From: DAOUFU01 sp034429275
GTDB lineage: Bacteria > Chloroflexota > Anaerolineae > Aggregatilineales > Aggregatilineaceae
DNA length: 9,602 bases
Assembly: GCA_034429275.1 (NCBI GenBank)
Contig: DAOUFU010000197.1
Span: forward strand, 1 to 9,602
Direction of reading: 5' to 3'
Part shown: positions 1 through 7,101 of the stretch, one piece after another
Position numbering within the stretch: position 1 is the stretch's first letter
How the letters are laid out: each line of letters starts with the position of its first letter
Notes under the pieces: generated by a model
Databases searched by the model: none
What the model saw: only the letters and a program-made list of their open reading frames with translations
What the model was told of the DNA's origin: nothing
Made by a program: the position numbers and the translations under genes

Positions 1-157
1 CGGTGGGCGGGGCGGTGGGCGTGAGCGCCTGCACCACCGCCTCGGACAGGGTGGCCGTGACCACGAGCGGTGGAGATTCGGGCGATGGGTCGGTCAGCGT
101 GCAGCCGGTCAGCGCCAGCAGGATGAGCGCGGCGGCGAAATGGACAGTTCGGCGCAT
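1..157 (-). CDS. Predicted lipoprotein, N-terminal part only
   Basis: The first 52 codons of a minus-strand gene that leaves the window at its left edge. The protein starts MRRTVHFAAALILLALTGCT: a short positively charged start, a hydrophobic stretch and a lipobox (L-T-G-C, Cys at residue 19), the usual signal for signal peptidase II cleavage and lipid attachment. After the Cys the chain is rich in Pro, Ser and Thr, typical of a flexible linker that tethers an extracytoplasmic domain. The ATG start is supported by a strong GGAGGA ribosome site about 5 bases upstream (163-168). The functional domain is outside the window, so the role cannot be named; a substrate-binding or other surface lipoprotein is possible. 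It is separated from clpX by the clpX terminator and seems to have its own promoter. Confidence 0.8.
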   Translation of the reverse strand, partial: MRRTVHFAAALILLALTGCTLTDPSPESPPLVVTATLSEAVVQALTPTAPPT

Positions 158-177
158 GTCGGGTCCTCCGGGCGGCT

Positions 178-183
178 ATTGTA
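178..183 (-). promoter_or_regulatory. Candidate -10 element of the lipoprotein gene
   Basis: On the minus strand the sequence reads TACAAT, one change from the consensus TATAAT, just after the clpX terminator and about 20 bases before the lipoprotein start. No good -35 box is visible at 17 bases. The position makes sense because the upstream operon is terminated at 208-241, so the gene needs its own promoter. Confidence 0.4.
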
Positions 184-207
184 GCGCAAGCTGCGCGCAA
201 GGGGCAG

Positions 208-241
208 AAAAAAGCATCCCACCCGGCTGCTGGGTGGGATG
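208..241 (-). terminator. Intrinsic terminator of the tig-clpP-clpX operon
   Basis: A perfect 10-bp inverted repeat (215-224 with 232-241, 7-base loop) followed on the minus strand by GC and then six T residues (213 down to 208). It starts 27 bases past the clpX stop codon. The stem is GC-rich and the T-run follows closely, the standard form of a Rho-independent terminator. Confidence 0.9.
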
Positions 242-267
242 TGGATGATTCTGAGCGTAGGATGGGA

Positions 268-1566
268 TCAGGCGGCGGCGGTGTCGTGCCGGTCCAGCGT
301 GCCATCATCGCGCCAGCGCAGGGTGCCGCCATCTTTGAGCACGATCTCCGGGCGGCCATCGCCGCGCACGGCTTCGGCGGTGACGATGACCTTCTGGATG
401 ATGTGCTTGTGGCTGGGCATCTCGAACATGACATCGAGCAGGGCCGTCTCGATGATGCTGCGCAGGCCGCGCGCGCCCGTTTCGCGGGCGGCGGCGAGAT
501 CAGCGGCAGCTTCGAGCGCGGCGGTGGTGAATTCCAGATCGACGCCATCCACCTTGAAAATCTGCTGGAACTGGCGCGTCACCGCGTTTTTCGGCTCGGT
601 GAGCACGCGGATCAGCGCGGGCTTATCGAGCGGATCGACGACCGTCACGACCGGGATACGGCCCACCATTTCGGGGATCATGCCGTACTTGATCAAGTCT
701 TCGGGGGCGATGCGATGCAGCAGGCTGGCCTGGTTGGCCGGGTCCTCGGTGTCGATGGCGTTAAAGCCCATCGTGCCTTTGACGCCGACCCGGTTGCCGA
801 TGATGTTTTCGATGCCATCGAACATGCCGCCGCAGATGAACAGGATGTTGCGCGTGTCGATCTGGATAAATTCCTGGTGCGGGTGCTTGCGCCCGCCCTG
901 GGGCGGCACATTGGCCAGGGTGCCCTCGATGATCTTGAGCAGGGCCTGCTGGACGCCCTCGCCGCTCACGTCGCGCGTGATGGAGGCATTGTCGCCGGAC
1001 TTGCGGGCGATCTTGTCGATCTCGTCGATATAGATAATGCCCAACTGAGCACGGGCGATATCCCAATCGGCGGCCTGGATCAGGCGCAGCAGGATATTCT
1101 CGACATCTTCGCCGACGTAGCCCGCTTCGGTGAGCGAGGTGGCATCGGAGATGCAGAAGGGCACGTCAAGCATCTTGGCGAGGGTTTGGGCCAGCAGAGT
1201 CTTGCCGGTGCCGGTTGGGCCGATCAGCAGCACGTTGCTTTTATCCAGCTCGACATCGTTGAGCGCGCCGCCCGCGTTCACCCGCTGATAGTGATTGTAG
1301 ACGGCCACCGACAGCACGCGCTTGGCTTTGTCCTGGCCGATGACGTACTGATCCAGGAACTGCTGAATCTCGCGCGGGGTTGGGATGCGCTCGACGCGGA
1401 AGCCGCTCGACTGCCCGGCATTGGACGGCTCGTGCAGCACGTCGTAACACAGGTGAACGCACTGGTCGCAGATGAAGACGCCATCCGGGCCAGGGATCAG
1501 CTGCTCGACCTCATCGATCGAGCGGCGGCAGAACGAGCAGCGCTGGGGTCCGATCAGGTAACTCAC
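268..1566 (-). CDS. clpX: ATP-dependent Clp protease ATP-binding subunit ClpX
   Basis: 432-residue AAA+ unfoldase that recognises tagged substrates, unfolds them and feeds them to ClpP in the cytoplasm. An N-terminal zinc-binding domain has the C4 pattern (C10, C13, C33, C36). The AAA+ module follows: Walker A GPTGTGKT at 116-123, pore loop GYVGED at 149-154, Walker B IIYIDE ending at D181-E182, the RKSGDN/VSGEGVQQ pore region at about 188-207, a ClpP-docking loop MGF at 266-268 (IGF in E. coli), an arginine-finger region GR at 302-303 and sensor 2 GARGLR at 364-369. The start codon is GTG; the intact zinc domain starts 10 residues in and no other start precedes it. This G is shared with the TAG stop of clpP, and an AAAGGAAAGG ribosome site lies within the clpP end, so translation is probably coupled. 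The length and all motifs are normal for the family. The gene is closed by the terminator at 208-241. Confidence 0.98.
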   Translation of the reverse strand: MSYLIGPQRCSFCRRSIDEVEQLIPGPDGVFICDQCVHLCYDVLHEPSNAGQSSGFRVERIPTPREIQQFLDQYVIGQDKAKRVLSVAVYNHYQRVNAGGALNDVELDKSNVLLIGPTGTGKTLLAQTLAKMLDVPFCISDATSLTEAGYVGEDVENILLRLIQAADWDIARAQLGIIYIDEIDKIARKSGDNASITRDVSGEGVQQALLKIIEGTLANVPPQGGRKHPHQEFIQIDTRNILFICGGMFDGIENIIGNRVGVKGTMGFNAIDTEDPANQASLLHRIAPEDLIKYGMIPEMVGRIPVVTVVDPLDKPALIRVLTEPKNAVTRQFQQIFKVDGVDLEFTTAALEAAADLAAARETGARGLRSIIETALLDVMFEMPSHKHIIQKVIVTAEAVRGDGRPEIVLKDGGTLRWRDDGTLDRHDTAAA

Positions 1567-2198
1567 TACTTGGCCTTTCCTTTACCGTTTTCCTGGGACT
1601 TTTGCGGCGGTTCCAGGATGCCATCGATCAGGCCATAATCGAGGGCCTGCTGAGCGGTCAGATACACATCGCGGTCGGTGTCTTCCTCGATGCGTTCGAG
1701 CGGCTGACCGGTACGGTCGGCCAGAATCTGGTTGAGCAAATCGCGCTGGCGCAGGATTTCGCGCGCCTGGATTTCGATGTCGGAAGCCTGCCCGCCGCCG
1801 CCGGATGACCAGGGCTGGTGCATGTGAATGGTGGCGTTGGGTAGCGCAAAGCGGCGGCCCTTGGTGCCCGCAGTCAGCAGGACGGTGCCAAAGCTGGCGG
1901 TGAGGCCAACGGCGACGGTCTGGACTGGGGCGCGAATCTGGCGCATGGTGTCGTAGATGGCCAGCCCTGCATAGATCACGCCGCCGGGCGAGTTGATGTA
2001 CATCTGAATTTGCTTATCTGGGTCTTCGCGGTCAAGGAAGAGCAACTGCGCGACGATCAGGTTGGCGACCTGGTCGTTGATGCCGGTGCCCAGGAAGATG
2101 ATTCGTTCCTTGAGCAGCAGAGAGTAAATATCGTAGGCACGTTCGCCGCGCCCGGTTGTCTCGATCACCATCGGGATCAAGCCGTTGTACATGTCCAT
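1566..2198 (-). CDS. clpP: ATP-dependent Clp protease proteolytic subunit ClpP
   Basis: 210-residue serine peptidase that forms the tetradecameric barrel served by ClpX. The catalytic triad can be read as S102 (in GLTASFG), H127 (in HMHQP) and D177 (in DTDRD), by alignment to the E. coli and B. subtilis families. The glycine-rich strand INSPGG (68-73) that forms the oxyanion region is also present. After HQP the handle segment is WSSGGGGQASD, one residue longer and more glycine-rich than the usual LGGAQGQATE. The C-terminal tail is short, charged and Lys-rich (about residues 197-210). The ATG at 2198 is preceded by AAAGGAGA; a second Met at residue 3 is a possible alternative start. It lies between tig (88-base gap containing a hairpin) and clpX (one-base overlap). 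I see a complete and likely active enzyme, not an inactive ClpR-type paralogue. Confidence 0.97.
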   Translation of the reverse strand: MDMYNGLIPMVIETTGRGERAYDIYSLLLKERIIFLGTGINDQVANLIVAQLLFLDREDPDKQIQMYINSPGGVIYAGLAIYDTMRQIRAPVQTVAVGLTASFGTVLLTAGTKGRRFALPNATIHMHQPWSSGGGGQASDIEIQAREILRQRDLLNQILADRTGQPLERIEEDTDRDVYLTAQQALDYGLIDGILEPPQKSQENGKGKAK

Positions 2199-2220
2199 CG
2201 TTCAGGCTCTCCTTTATGAT

Positions 2221-2245
2221 GCGGGCAGCTGCGAAGACTGCCCGC
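2221..2245 (-). promoter_or_regulatory. Hairpin in the tig-clpP gap, upstream of the clpP ribosome site
   Basis: A perfect 8-bp inverted repeat (GCGGGCAG at 2221-2228 with CTGCCCGC at 2238-2245, 9-base loop). On the minus-strand transcript it ends only a few bases before the AAAGGAGA ribosome site of clpP. No T-run follows, so it is not a standard terminator. It could stabilise or mark a processing point in the mRNA, or modulate clpP translation; the role is inferred from position only. Confidence 0.5.
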
Positions 2246-2286
2246 GTACTCGCTGTTGGTCCCGGCCTGCGCCAGGGTTTCCGGGC

Positions 2287-3867
<1,581 letters not shown>

Positions 3868-3896
3868 GCTGTCCTTCGCATTCTCGCAGTGTGGCG

Positions 3897-3905
3897 ATTA
3901 TAGCA
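3897..3905 (-). promoter_or_regulatory. Extended -10 promoter of the tig-clpP-clpX operon
   Basis: The minus strand reads TGCTATAAT: a perfect TATAAT (3897-3902) with the TGn extension directly upstream. The hexamer 17 bases further upstream (TGGTCG) is a poor -35, as expected for an extended -10 promoter. Transcription would start near 3890, leaving a leader of about 23 bases with the AAGGA ribosome site. Confidence 0.75.
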
Positions 3906-3958
3906 TCACGCATGATCCCCGACCAGAGGCGGACATGCTTCTTACAGAGGTCTTATGC

Positions 3959-3985
3959 AAAAAACGAGGCGCAGCAGTGCGCCCC
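3959..3985 (-). terminator. Intrinsic terminator of the tRNA-Leu gene
   Basis: An 8-bp stem (3966-3973 with 3978-3985, one G-U wobble, 4-base loop) starts 7 bases past the CCA end of the tRNA and is followed on the minus strand by CG-like spacing and six T residues (3964 to 3959). This separates the tRNA unit from the tig promoter. Confidence 0.85.
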
Positions 3986-3991
3986 TGGCTG

Positions 3992-4076
3992 TGGTGGGGA
4001 AGATGGGACTCGAACCCATACGGATTACTCCACATGATCCTAAGTCATGCGCGTCTGCCAGTTCCGCCACTCCCCC
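3992..4076 (-). tRNA. tRNA-Leu, anticodon UAG
   Basis: 85 bases on the minus strand with a full class II cloverleaf. The 7-bp acceptor stem pairs GGGGGAG with CTTCCCC (one G-U), the discriminator base is A and the CCA end is encoded at 3992-3994. The anticodon stem CATGA/TCATG encloses the loop CTTAGGA, giving anticodon TAG (plus-strand 4040-4042), which reads CUN leucine codons. The long variable arm (GTGGAGTAATCCGT region) is typical of tRNA-Leu, and the T arm ATGGG-TTCGAGT-CCCAT is complete. It has its own TATAAT promoter and terminator and sits directly upstream of tig. Confidence 0.97.
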
Positions 4077-4092
4077 TTTCAGCGTGGTGCCC

Positions 4093-4098
4093 ATTATA
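4093..4098 (-). promoter_or_regulatory. -10 element of the tRNA-Leu promoter
   Basis: A perfect TATAAT on the minus strand, 17 bases before the mature 5' end of the tRNA, so the leader would be roughly 10 bases. The -35 region (TTTTCC at 17 bases) is weak. The element lies in the 75-base gap between the kinase stop codon and the tRNA. Confidence 0.65.
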
Positions 4099-4151
4099 AA
4101 AGGCAAATGGGGATTGGAAAAGGGTAGTTTGCCAGGTTTTGGTGCCCCAGG

Positions 4152-5324
4152 TTACTCGTAATCTTCGGGGGTGGCGACGGGCAGGACAAAATAGAAGGTG
4201 CTGCCGTGGCCGGGGGTGCTTTCGAGGTGGATGGTAGTGTTCATGCTGCGGGCGAGCAGCCCGGCCAGCGCCAGGCCGGAGCCGGTGCCCCCATAGCGGC
4301 GGGTGGAGGAACCATCGCCCTGGTACAAGGCATCGAAGACGCGGTGATGCTCGTGCGGGGGGATGCCGATGCCAAAATCGCGCACGCCGATCCAGACCTT
4401 GCCGCGAGGCTCTGCGCGGGCGATGAGGTGGACCGGTGAGGGACTCTCGCTGAATTTGAGGGCGTTGTCCAACAAAAGCTGGAGCAGGCGAGCCAGCGCG
4501 CGCTTGTCGGCACGGACCGGGCTGAGCCGGGGGTCGATCTGTACGTTGATGCGGTCGGTGGAGTTGCGCGAACTCCAGCTACGCTCCAGGTGGCGCAGCG
4601 CGAGATCGACGGAATCGGCGACATTGACGGCGACCAGGCGAACATCGTGGGTTTGGGCAAGCTGGCGAATGGTCTCGACCACGCCTTCGAGCCGGGCGAC
4701 GGCCTGTTGGGCCATTTCGGCGACGCTGGGCTGACCGGGATTCTCGCTCTGGCGGCTTTCTTCGGCGAGCAGGGCGACGGCAGCTTTCACCTGGACGAGC
4801 GGCGTCCCCAGTTCGTGCGAGACATTGGCGATGATCTGGCGCTTGAGCATTTCGATGCTGCGGGCGGCGTCGAGCAGGCGCTCATTCTCGCGCTTGAGGC
4901 GGTCGAACTGGCCGCGGATGTGCAGCAGAAAGTTCACCCAGTCGTGCAGGTCGGAGAGGCTGGCGGAGCGCGGCAGAACAACATCGGCGTACCAGGGGGA
5001 GTCGCCGGAGAGGCTAGCCGCATCGCCATCGAACAGGATGATGGGGATGAAGCCCAGCCGGTCATCGGCCTTGATCTGGCGGCACATGTCGTTGCCGCTC
5101 ACATCAGCCAGCGTGCTGCCGACGATCATCAGGTGTGGCTGATACTGGCGCACCTGTTCGAGCGCGTCGTAGCTGGAGTCGCTGACCAGCACCTGGTAGT
5201 CGTAGCGCACAAAGTCGTCGTACAACTCGGTGAGGTTGGCGGGTTCCGAATCCACGAGCAGCAAGAGCGGCGCGGTGGATTGGACAGGCTGGCCGGAACG
5301 GGCGGATGTGCGTCTGCGCGACAC
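4152..5324 (-). CDS. Receiver-histidine kinase hybrid with a degenerate receiver domain
   Basis: Soluble sensor kinase with no membrane segment. Residue numbers are for the 397-residue reading from GTG at 5345; I prefer the GTG at 5324 (residue 8) because AAGGGA lies about 9 bases before it, whereas the upstream GTG has only a weak GAAG. An N-terminal receiver-like domain (27-140) retains LLLLVDSEP (one of two pocket acids), but the phospho-acceptor position after strand 3 is Gly76 (LMIVGST) and the conserved Lys is Arg126 (VLPRS). A helical linker (143-170) leads to the H box NVSHELGTP with H177. The ATP-binding domain has the N box LLDNALKFSE (N294), G1 DFGIGIP (323-329), F box and G2 GGTGSGLAL (352-360). 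The kinase half looks active, while the receiver probably senses by binding and not by phosphorylation. No partner response regulator is adjacent. The signal is unknown. Confidence 0.9.
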   Translation of the reverse strand: MSRRRTSARSGQPVQSTAPLLLLVDSEPANLTELYDDFVRYDYQVLVSDSSYDALEQVRQYQPHLMIVGSTLADVSGNDMCRQIKADDRLGFIPIILFDGDAASLSGDSPWYADVVLPRSASLSDLHDWVNFLLHIRGQFDRLKRENERLLDAARSIEMLKRQIIANVSHELGTPLVQVKAAVALLAEESRQSENPGQPSVAEMAQQAVARLEGVVETIRQLAQTHDVRLVAVNVADSVDLALRHLERSWSSRNSTDRINVQIDPRLSPVRADKRALARLLQLLLDNALKFSESPSPVHLIARAEPRGKVWIGVRDFGIGIPPHEHHRVFDALYQGDGSSTRRYGGTGSGLALAGLLARSMNTTIHLESTPGHGSTFYFVLPVATPEDYE

Positions 5325-5380
5325 GAGACTTTCCCTTACAAGCACTGCTTCACAGAGCAGAATGACTTGAGTCTATGACT

Positions 5381-5386
5381 ATTGTA
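5381..5386 (-). promoter_or_regulatory. Candidate -10 element of the histidine kinase gene
   Basis: The minus strand reads TACAAT about 57 bases upstream of the preferred start at 5324, the same hexamer as at the lipoprotein gene. A TTCACT hexamer 16 bases upstream could serve as a weak -35. A second candidate, TAGAAT within GTTAGAATAC, lies further upstream at 5475-5484. Confidence 0.35.
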
Positions 5387-5603
5387 TCCCAGCCTTTTGG
5401 GGAGTGAAAGCGGGCGCAAGGGCAGGGAAGAAGCGGGTTAGTCTTACTGAGCGGAGAGCGGGCCAGAAGTTTGGGTATTCTAACGGCGCTGTTCCAGTGG
5501 CAGAATGAGGGGCGAGGGAAGACAAGGCCGGGTGTTCGCGGTTTCTGACGGGATGAGCGGTATGATCTGCCGAGCGCGAAGATTGGATCGGGCGCGGGCA
5601 GAG
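5387..5603. other. Intergenic stretch without a supported gene
   Basis: This part of the divergent gap between the kinase and mrp shows no ORF with a ribosome site and recognisable protein, no RNA gene and no strong hairpin. A minus-strand ORF spanning 5350-5841 runs through the palindrome on its right and has a random, Arg/Pro-rich composition, so it is not called. Apart from weak -10-like hexamers I see nothing here. Confidence 0.5.
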
Positions 5604-5650
5604 GTTGACAGGCACCCGTTTGATTAGGTGTGAGCCAAAGTTGACAGGCA
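5604..5650. repeat. Direct repeat GTTGACAGGCA, two copies
   Basis: An 11-base sequence occurs at 5604-5614 and again at 5640-5650, 36 bases apart. The first copy runs into GCACCCGTTTGATT (5612-5625), which itself recurs at 5842-5855. TTGACA matches a -35 consensus but no -10 follows at 16-18 bases in either copy, so they are described only as repeats. Confidence 0.6.
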
Positions 5651-5689
5651 GCCACTTGGCAAACCAAGCACTCGCTGGACGGGCGATCT

Positions 5690-5804
5690 GGCCTCACCCC
5701 GCACGGCCAGGAACGGGCCGCGCCGCCCCTCTCCAAAAAACAGTTTTGGAGAAGGGCAAAACCGAGCCGAACCCGCAGGGAGCGGCGAGGTTTGGGGTGA
5801 GGCC
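5690..5804. repeat. Dispersed palindromic repeat (CCTCACCCC/CTCTCC family), copy 1
   Basis: Outer arms GGCCTCACCCC (5690-5700) and GGGGTGAGGCC (5794-5804) are perfect 11-bp inverted repeats. Inside is a second hairpin, 5725-5738 with 5744-5757 (13 of 14 pairs, 5-base loop) containing CTCTCCAAAA/TTTTGGAG. The layout, outer CCTCACCC arms and inner CTCTCC arms, matches the element at 8313-8451. It lies in a gene-free gap, codes no transposase and looks like a miniature non-autonomous repeat or structured RNA element. Part of the 5387-5886 gap. Confidence 0.75.
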
Positions 5805-5841
5805 GGACTTTCGCTCGAAAACGCGCTGTCAGGTTTTGCAC

Positions 5842-5855
5842 GCACCCGTTTGATT
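5842..5855. repeat. Second copy of GCACCCGTTTGATT, flanking the palindrome
   Basis: Exact 14-base match to 5612-5625. The two copies bracket the palindrome at 5690-5804, at 64 and 37 bases from its arms, and both are preceded within a few bases by a GACAGG- or GTCAGG-like sequence. They could be remnants of an insertion duplication, recombination points or regulator sites. Confidence 0.6.
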
Positions 5856-5883
5856 CAAAATCAGTAGAGCCGGGGGCGGAATC

Positions 5884-5892
5884 TGGTATAAT
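5884..5892 (+). promoter_or_regulatory. Extended -10 promoter of mrp
   Basis: TGGTATAAT: a perfect TATAAT (5887-5892) with TGn directly before it. No good -35 is seen at 17 bases. The start would be near 5899, giving a leader of about 46 bases. The same extended form occurs at tig (3897-3905). Confidence 0.7.
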
Positions 5893-5944
5893 CTCAGGGT
5901 CAGCAAGGCAACAAGGATGCCATAGACCCCTGTGAGGTGCTGTA

Positions 5945-7006
5945 GTGACCGATCAAAAAACGTTTGATGCCGTGATGGCCGCGCTGGGGACGGTGATCGA
6001 GCCGGAACTACACCGCGACCTGGTGACGCTGAACATGGTGCGCGACCTGGAAATCCGCGACGATGGGACGGCAAAATTCACCGTTGTATTGACGACGCCG
6101 GCCTGCCCGCTGAAGGACGTCATCCAGCGGGCGTGCGAGGCTGCGGTGTTGAAGGTAGACGGAATCCGGCGAGTGGAGATCACCTGGGAAGCGCGCGTGC
6201 CGCACGATGGGCGCATCTTCAGCCACCTGAAGGTGCCGATCAAGAACATCATCGCCATCAGCAGCGGGAAGGGCGGCGTGGGCAAGACCACCGTCGCGGT
6301 GAACCTGGCGGTGGCGCTGGCACAGAGCGGCGCGAAAGTCGGGCTGATGGATGCGGATATCCTGGGGCCGAACGTGCCGAAGATGATCGGGCTGGGCTTC
6401 GAGCAGCCGATGGTAGACGGCGACAAAAAGATCGTGCCGTTCGAGGCGTTTGGGCTGAAGGTGATGAGCATGGGCTTTCTGGCCGACCCGAACACGCCGG
6501 TCATCTGGCGCGGGCCGATGCTGCACGGCGCGATCCGACAGTTTTTTGAGGATGTAGCCTGGGGCGAGCTGGATTATATGGTGGTCGATCTGCCGCCGGG
6601 GACGGGCGACGCGCAGTTGAGCCTGGCGCAGTCGGTGCCGCTGACCGGCGCGGTGATCGTCACCCAGCCGCAGAGCGTGGCGGTTGACGATGCGCGGCGC
6701 GGGCTGGCTATGTTCGAGAAACTGAACGTGCCGATCCTGGGCGTGATCGAAAACATGGCCGGGCCGCTGTTCGGTGAGGGCGGCGGCGAGCGGTTCGCGA
6801 GTGAGCGGGGCGTGCCGTTCCTGGGGCGCGTGCCGCTGATGGCGAACGTGCGCGAAGGTGGCGATACGGGGCACCCGGTGGTGGCCGACGATCCCGATTC
6901 TGAAGCGGGGCAGGCGTTCCGCGCGCTGGCGCAGCAGGTAGCCGCGCAGGTGAGTATGCGGGCGATGGCCCCCGGCGCGACGATTCCGCTGAACGTGATC
7001 AAGTAG
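5945..7006 (+). CDS. mrp: Mrp/ApbC-type P-loop ATPase, iron-sulfur cluster carrier family, without CxxC
   Basis: 353 residues. An N-terminal DUF59/MIP18-like domain (1-85) carries the conserved TPACPLKD with C54. The ATPase domain has the deviant Walker A KGGVGKTT at 109-116 (signature Lys109), switch I DADILGPN at 136-143 and switch II VVDLPPGTGD at 213-222, all typical of Mrp/NBP35 proteins that bind and hand over Fe-S clusters. In the family the ENMS segment is normally followed by a CxxC pair that ligates the cluster at the dimer interface; here ENMAG (269-273) runs directly into PLFGEGGGE, so that loop is missing. The only cysteines are C54 and C64. Start codon GTG at 5945, with GAGGTG 5 bases upstream. 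Single gene with its own extended -10 promoter and terminator. Confident family call; cluster carriage is uncertain given the missing ligands. Confidence 0.95.
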   Translation: MTDQKTFDAVMAALGTVIEPELHRDLVTLNMVRDLEIRDDGTAKFTVVLTTPACPLKDVIQRACEAAVLKVDGIRRVEITWEARVPHDGRIFSHLKVPIKNIIAISSGKGGVGKTTVAVNLAVALAQSGAKVGLMDADILGPNVPKMIGLGFEQPMVDGDKKIVPFEAFGLKVMSMGFLADPNTPVIWRGPMLHGAIRQFFEDVAWGELDYMVVDLPPGTGDAQLSLAQSVPLTGAVIVTQPQSVAVDDARRGLAMFEKLNVPILGVIENMAGPLFGEGGGERFASERGVPFLGRVPLMANVREGGDTGHPVVADDPDSEAGQAFRALAQQVAAQVSMRAMAPGATIPLNVIK

Positions 7007-7036
7007 CGCGGCGAATGGGTGCCGGTTAGAATACAC

Positions 7037-7072
7037 GCCCCGGACCTGAGTGAATCAGGCCGGGGCGGTTTT
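7037..7072 (+). terminator. Intrinsic terminator of mrp
   Basis: A 12-bp stem with one bulged A: 7037-7043 plus 7045-7049 pairing with 7055-7059 plus 7060-7066, 5-base loop, followed by GG and TTTT (7069-7072). It begins 31 bases past the mrp stop codon and ends before the acetyltransferase start. Confidence 0.85.
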
Positions 7073-7101
7073 GTGTGGGCGGATGTGCAAAAAGCGAGAG
7101 A

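Noticed and set aside
241..1638. Long plus-strand ORF (465 codons) opposite clpX
   Set aside because: It lies antisense to a complete ClpX with every motif, has no recognisable domain, and reflects the GC-rich third positions of clpX.
5605..5646. TTGACA hexamers as -35 boxes of a plus-strand promoter
   Set aside because: Neither copy has a TATAAT-like hexamer 16-18 bases downstream.
5690..5804. Insertion sequence or transposon
   Set aside because: There is no transposase ORF, and the direct repeats do not abut the inverted arms as a target duplication would.
5350..5841. Minus-strand ORF of 163 codons in the kinase-mrp gap
   Set aside because: It runs through the palindrome and the direct repeats, has Arg/Pro/Ser-rich random composition and no ribosome site, and overlaps the likely kinase promoter.
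7075..7101. Upstream GTG start for the acetyltransferase
   Set aside because: It lies at the end of the mrp terminator with no ribosome site; the GNAT fold is complete from 7102.
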